Origin: Actinomycetota bacterium
GTDB lineage: Bacteria > Actinomycetota > Acidimicrobiia > IMCC26256 > JACDBD01
DNA: 18,713 nt
Assembly: GCA_013695115.1 (NCBI GenBank)
Contig: JACDBD010000166.1
Coordinates: 1-18,713, forward strand
Direction of reading: 5' to 3'
Below are positions 16,077 through 18,713 of the stretch, piece after piece. Made by a program: the position numbers and the translations under genes. Below the pieces are notes generated by a model, which did not search any database, had not been told where the DNA came from, and saw nothing but the letters and a program-made list of their open reading frames with translations. Position 1 is the stretch's first letter. Each line of letters starts with the position of its first letter.

Positions 16077-16104
16077 GACCGGGCGGTGACGGCACCGCCC
16101 GGTC
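16077..16104 (-). terminator. Strong hairpin after the methyltransferase gene
   Basis: GACCGGGCGGTG (16077-16088) and CACCGCCCGGTC (16093-16104) form a perfect 12-bp stem with a four-base loop, 27 bases beyond the methyltransferase stop and 28 bases before the start of the broken phosphotransferase gene. No T-run follows on the minus strand, so it may be a U-less actinobacterial terminator or a pause/stability hairpin. Confidence 0.55.
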
Positions 16105-16131
16105 ACCGGCAGCCTGGTCCGCGAAGTTCGC

Positions 16132-17226
16132 CTACGGCTTCAGCTCGTAGAGGTTGTTGAACGGGTTCTCCAGCGGCGCGATCTGCATCGACGAGAACCC
16201 GGCCTCGGTCGCCAGCTCTTCGAGCTTGGGCGGGTGGAGACCAACGGTCCCGAGCCCCTCGCCACCGTTGGCCAGCGACGTGGTCATGCAGTACAGGACG
16301 CTGCACCCGTGGAAGGCCGCCCCCAGGGGCCCGAAGTTCTCCTCGAGGTTGTCCGAGCAGTTGATGTCGAGGCAGACGTAGCTGCCGCCGGGGTTCAACG
16401 CGTCCCGGATCGACCGCAGTAGCCCCCGGGGGTCGACGGCGTCGTGCACCACGTCGAACGTGAACACGACGTCGTACGTGCCGGGGATGCCTTCCGAAGC
16501 GTCGAGGTGCTCGAACCGCACCCGGTCGCTCACGCCGGCAACCTCGGCCGCCGACCGGGCCGCCTCGATGGTCGGCTCGAAGACGTCGTAGCCGACGTAG
16601 CGCGACTTCGGGTAGGCCTCGGCCAGCTTGATCAGCCCACGGCCGCGGCCGCATCCGATGTCGGCGACGTCGCCGCCGCGCTCGAGCGCCGTCTCCACGT
16701 CGGGCAGCGCCGGGATCCAGTCCTGCACGAGGTGGTTGTTGAACCAACCGGCGGTGAAGCGCTCCATGCCGTCCCACATGTCGTCGTGGTATGCGCTCTG
16801 GGGAACGCCCCCGCCCGCCCGGAACACCTCGAGCAGCTGGTCGTACACGGTGACCATGCCCCGGATCATCTGGTGCATGCCCCCGAAGAACACCGGCCCG
16901 CCCTCTTGGGCCAGCACCGGCACATGCTCGGGCGGCAGGGTGAACCGGTCAGCAGCGCGGTCGTACTCGACATACCCGCCCGCGGCCATGCCGCCGAGCC
17001 ACTCGCGCACGTAGCGCTCGTTCGTGCCCGTCCGTGCGGCGAGTTCGGCACTCGTCGTCGGACCGCTCGCGGCGAGGTCCTTCCAGAGGCCGAGGCGGTC
17101 ACCGATGCTCGAGAGCACGGTGGTCGTCAGACCGCTGGTGTCGGTGAGGACCTTGCCGACGAACTCCTCGACCTTGGCCTCGTCGACTGTCGTTGCATCC
17201 TCGGTCGGTTCGATGGTGGTGGTCAT
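16132..17226 (-). CDS. Class I SAM-dependent methyltransferase with N-terminal winged-helix domain (Rv2258c-like)
   Basis: A 364-residue protein. Residues 20-105 form a winged-helix dimerisation domain (VLSSIGDRLGLWKDLAASGP, ELAARTGTNERYVREWL). A helical linker follows, then a Rossmann methyltransferase core: motif I VADIGCGRGRGLIKLAE (187-203), the acidic ribose residue in YVGYDVFEP, FEHLDASEGIPGTYDVVFTF as motifs II-III, and NPGGSYVCLDIN. This architecture resembles M. tuberculosis Rv2258c and O-methyltransferase-like proteins of unknown substrate. ATG 17226 is preceded by AGGGAGGGAG, a strong ribosome binding site. The gene lies 110 bases downstream of the Crp-like gene and could be in its transcript. 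A strong hairpin follows the stop. Confidence 0.88.
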   Translation of the reverse strand: MTTTIEPTEDATTVDEAKVEEFVGKVLTDTSGLTTTVLSSIGDRLGLWKDLAASGPTTSAELAARTGTNERYVREWLGGMAAGGYVEYDRAADRFTLPPEHVPVLAQEGGPVFFGGMHQMIRGMVTVYDQLLEVFRAGGGVPQSAYHDDMWDGMERFTAGWFNNHLVQDWIPALPDVETALERGGDVADIGCGRGRGLIKLAEAYPKSRYVGYDVFEPTIEAARSAAEVAGVSDRVRFEHLDASEGIPGTYDVVFTFDVVHDAVDPRGLLRSIRDALNPGGSYVCLDINCSDNLEENFGPLGAAFHGCSVLYCMTTSLANGGEGLGTVGLHPPKLEELATEAGFSSMQIAPLENPFNNLYELKP

Positions 17227-17300
17227 CTCGCTCCCTCCCTTTTCGACGTGAGCCCCGCGGGCCCGCTGTCCGGATGGTGAGGGAGTGGCGGCGTGCCGTC

Positions 17301-17316
17301 TGCGTCCGGGGACGCA
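17301..17316 (-). terminator. Weak hairpin after the Crp-like gene
   Basis: TGCGTCC (17301-17307) pairs with GGACGCA (17310-17316), leaving two bases at the centre. A smaller repeat TTCGC/GCGAA adjoins at 17317-17327. It lies 21 bases past the stop of the Crp/Fnr-family gene. With no T-run, termination here is only possible; the methyltransferase may be partly read through. Confidence 0.25.
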
Positions 17317-17336
17317 TTCGCCGCGAATCGCACTGA

Positions 17337-18011
17337 TCAAACGGAGAGCTGGGCTCGCTCCCGGAGCGCCTCGCAGTCGAGAACGGTGATGCGACGGCGG
17401 CCGGTCTCGATCCAACCCAGCCGGCGCATCGCCTGGAGCGCCTTGACCACCGCCTCGCGCGACAGCGACGTCCACTCCGCCAGCTCCTGCTGCGTGAGGG
17501 GCAGGGTGATCTCGGTGCCAACCTCATCCGCTCGGCCGTGGCGGTCGGCGAGCTCGACGAGACGCATCGCGACCCGACCCAGGGTGTCGGGGTTCCCGAA
17601 CTCGAGCTGGCGGATCGAGGCCTCTCGCACGCGCCGGGCGAGTACTTCGAGGAGGGGCGCGGCCGACCGGGGCGTGCGGTCGAGGAACGCCTGAAACGCC
17701 GGACGCGGGACGATCAAAGCCCGGACGGCGCCGAGCGCCCAGCCGCTGCCCGAGCGAGGCGCGCCGTCGATGGCCGACAGCTCTCCCAGCAGCTCGCCGG
17801 GCCCGCGGACACCGAGCACGATCTCGCGCCCGTCGGCGGCGGTGGAGACGATCTTGACGTGCCCGGCGAGGACGATCACCACCGAGTCGCCGGGATCACC
17901 CTCGCGGAACAGCACGTCGCCGGGTTCGTAGTCCCGGGTGTTTCCGGTCGCGGACAGCGCCGCGGCATCGCCGGCGTCGAGCCGACCGAGGAAGCTGTCC
18001 GGCGCCGACAT
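17337..18011 (-). CDS. Crp/Fnr-family transcriptional regulator
   Basis: A 224-residue DNA-binding regulator. The cyclic-nucleotide-binding beta roll spans residues 8-120 (YEPGDVLFREGDPGDSVVIV, LAGHVKIVSTAADGRE). Its phosphate-binding cassette GELLGELSAIDGAPRS retains the Glu and Arg-Ser that contact cAMP in Crp, so a cyclic nucleotide ligand is plausible; there are no Fnr-type cysteines. The dimer helix is around LLEVLARRVREASIRQLEFG. The C-terminal winged helix carries LTQQELAEWTSLSREAVVKA as the recognition helix-turn-helix. ATG 18011 overlaps by one base (TGATG) a 19-codon ORF immediately upstream, so its translation is probably coupled. Interlaced inverted repeats at 18094-18125 are candidate self-binding sites. 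Confidence 0.92.
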   Translation of the reverse strand: MSAPDSFLGRLDAGDAAALSATGNTRDYEPGDVLFREGDPGDSVVIVLAGHVKIVSTAADGREIVLGVRGPGELLGELSAIDGAPRSGSGWALGAVRALIVPRPAFQAFLDRTPRSAAPLLEVLARRVREASIRQLEFGNPDTLGRVAMRLVELADRHGRADEVGTEITLPLTQQELAEWTSLSREAVVKALQAMRRLGWIETGRRRITVLDCEALRERAQLSV

Positions 18012-18070
18012 CAAGCCGGCTTCGCCAGCCGCACGACGACCCCACACTCGCAATTGATCACCTTGGCCAT
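18011..18070 (-). CDS. 19-residue DUF1059-like micro-ORF coupled to the Crp/Fnr gene
   Basis: ATG 18070 to TGA 18013-18011 encodes MAKVINCECGVVVRLAKPA. The first 14 residues match the N-terminus I remember for the small DUF1059 family (Met-x-Lys-Val-Ile-x-Cys-x-Cys-Gly, usually about 50-60 residues), which then stops abruptly. Its TGA overlaps the regulator's ATG as TGATG. GGGTGA 6-11 bases upstream is a modest ribosome binding site. It could be a cut-down DUF1059 gene kept as a coupling leader, a deletion remnant, or a Cys-x-Cys micropeptide. Too short for certainty, but the family-like residues and the overlap argue against chance. Confidence 0.5.
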   Translation of the reverse strand: MAKVINCECGVVVRLAKPA

Positions 18071-18093
18071 CTCGGTCACCCTGCGTTGTCGTT

Positions 18094-18125
18094 CGGACCG
18101 GTGCCAAACTACGTGGTCCGGTTTG
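18094..18125. promoter_or_regulatory. Interlaced inverted repeats between the Crp-like and RidA genes (candidate operator)
   Basis: CGGACC (18094-18099) pairs with GGTCCG (18115-18120), and CAAAC (18105-18109) pairs with GTTTG (18121-18125) with 11 bases between. Crp-type dimers bind inverted pentamers spaced 6-11 bases apart. The site lies 24-55 bases before the micro-ORF start and 65-97 bases before ridA, a natural place for autoregulation or divergent control. Confidence 0.35.
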
Positions 18126-18178
18126 TCGGAATGTTTGGAGAGGCGGCCGCCGAGGCGGCGCCCCCCGTCGCCGCTGCG

Positions 18179-18184
18179 TAGCAT
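18179..18184 (+). promoter_or_regulatory. Candidate leaderless -10 of the RidA-family gene
   Basis: TAGCAT lies 6 bases before GTG 18191 with no ribosome binding site between. No -35 match is clear; the region upstream is a GC-rich direct repeat (GAGGCGGC, 18140-18160). Confidence 0.4.
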
Positions 18185-18190
18185 CCGGCC

Positions 18191-18577
18191 GTGCCCGTCG
18201 AACCTGTCCCCACCCCCAACGCGCCACCCGTTGCCGGTCCGTACTCACCGGCGGTCCGGGCCGGTGACTGGCTCGTGCTCGCGGGCCAGGTCGGCTTCGA
18301 CCCCGCCGCGGGGAAGCTCGCCGCCGGCGGCGCCACCGGCGAGGCCCGTCAGGCGATGGCGAACATCGTCGCGGTGCTGGCCGACTGCGGGGCGTCGATC
18401 GCCGACGTCGCCAAGACGACAATCTTCCTCACCGATCTCTCCGACTTCGGTGCGGTCAACGAGGCGTACGGCGAAGCGGTCGGCGAATACCGTCCCGCCC
18501 GCTCTACCGTGCAGGTCGCGGCATTGCCGGCGGGTGCGAGCGTCGAGATCGAGGTCTGGGCCTACCGGCCGGAATGA
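18191..18577 (+). CDS. RidA/YjgF/YER057c/UK114-family protein (enamine/imine deaminase-like)
   Basis: A 128-residue small trimeric-type protein. Family features: GPYSPAVRAGDWLVLAGQVG near the N-terminus, VLADCGASIADVAKTTIFL in the middle, and the signature RPARSTVQVAALPAGASVEI with Arg104 and Glu119 (Arg105 and Glu120 in E. coli RidA), the residues that bind the carboxylate and assist hydrolysis of reactive 2-aminoacrylate-type imines. These suggest deaminase activity, though many paralogues have other substrates. GTG 18191 fits the start of the domain and a TAGCAT box six bases upstream. It is divergent from the Crp-like gene and followed by 136 bases without a convincing gene up to the window edge. 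Confidence 0.92.
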   Translation: MPVEPVPTPNAPPVAGPYSPAVRAGDWLVLAGQVGFDPAAGKLAAGGATGEARQAMANIVAVLADCGASIADVAKTTIFLTDLSDFGAVNEAYGEAVGEYRPARSTVQVAALPAGASVEIEVWAYRPE

Positions 18578-18684
18578 CCGCGGCGACCGCCCGGTTGGGC
18601 CGAGCGTGGGCACGCTGATGAACCGCCCGGTGGCGGGCAAGGCCGTGTTGCTGATCGAATGACAAGAAGCTGCCATCCAACCGG

Positions 18685-18711
18685 CCGGGGGCCGGGTTCC
18701 CCGGCCCCCGG
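18685..18711 (+). terminator. GC-rich hairpin at the window edge
   Basis: CCGGGGGCCGGG (18685-18696), loop TTC, then CCCGGCCCCCGG (18700-18711) form a perfect 12-bp stem, 108 bases after the RidA stop. The sequence ends two bases later, so any T-run on the plus strand cannot be seen. The strength and position suggest a terminator for the RidA gene or for a gene beyond the edge on the other strand. Confidence 0.6.
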
Positions 18712-18713
18712 AC

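Noticed and set aside
17329..17345. FNR-like half site TGATCAAAC at the end of the Crp-like gene
   Set aside because: Only one half site is present, and it is formed by the gene's own stop region, so it is likely chance.
18622..18663. Short ORF MNRPVAGKAVLLIE after the RidA gene
   Set aside because: Fourteen codons with no clear ribosome site and no recognised family; a longer open frame covering it is a shadow.

Overview
The window is very GC-rich, gene-dense chromosomal DNA with GTG as a common start codon. Its families (Crp/Fnr regulator, five-segment membrane protein, short-type Gnd, Rv2258c-like methyltransferase, DUF1059-like leader) point to an actinobacterium. The Acidimicrobiia are my best guess, but this is inferred from gene style and not from a marker gene. 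No gap longer than about 140 bases lacks a gene. I see no phage, transposase, CRISPR array or rRNA.

Layout. (1) 1-2390: the end of a cupin gene, a D-2-hydroxyacid dehydrogenase that seems to start at an ATT codon, a second cupin protein, and a convergent RraA-family aldolase. (2) 2409-4799: tRNA-Ser(GCU), an SRPBCC protein, and a divergent PHP-domain protein sharing a 24-bp promoter region with it, followed by a VC0807-like membrane protein. (3) 10036-4802, minus strand: a membrane-anchored DM13 protein, then pheA, serS, tRNA-Ser(UGA), a GH13 alpha-glucosidase and a GNAT acetyltransferase, packed with 4-base overlaps or gaps of 10-16 bases apart from the 137 bases upstream of pheA. (4) 10100-15408, plus strand: a five-segment membrane protein, pgi, gnd, zwf and a histidine phosphatase, forming a glucose-6-phosphate/oxidative pentose phosphate operon. 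(5) 18070-15405, minus strand: a 19-codon DUF1059-like leader ORF coupled to a Crp/Fnr regulator, a methyltransferase with an N-terminal winged helix, and a broken phosphotransferase gene. (6) 18191-18713: a RidA-family protein and a strong hairpin at the window edge.

How the genes work together. Pgi, Zwf and Gnd connect fructose-6-phosphate to ribulose-5-phosphate. PheA commits prephenate to phenylalanine and is coupled to SerS; the serine tRNA that SerS charges starts 10 bases after serS. The most coherent non-coding signal is a repeated promoter layout: TAnnnT lies 6-8 bases before the start codon or tRNA 5' end at seven sites, which suggests widespread leaderless transcription.

No clearly new defence or mobile system is visible. 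The best leads are the palindromic two-way -10 element at 3041-3052, the pheA-serS-tRNA-Ser packing, the Glu-to-Gln change at the catalytic position of Pgi, the micro-ORF in front of the Crp-like gene with interlaced inverted repeats upstream, and the ATT start.
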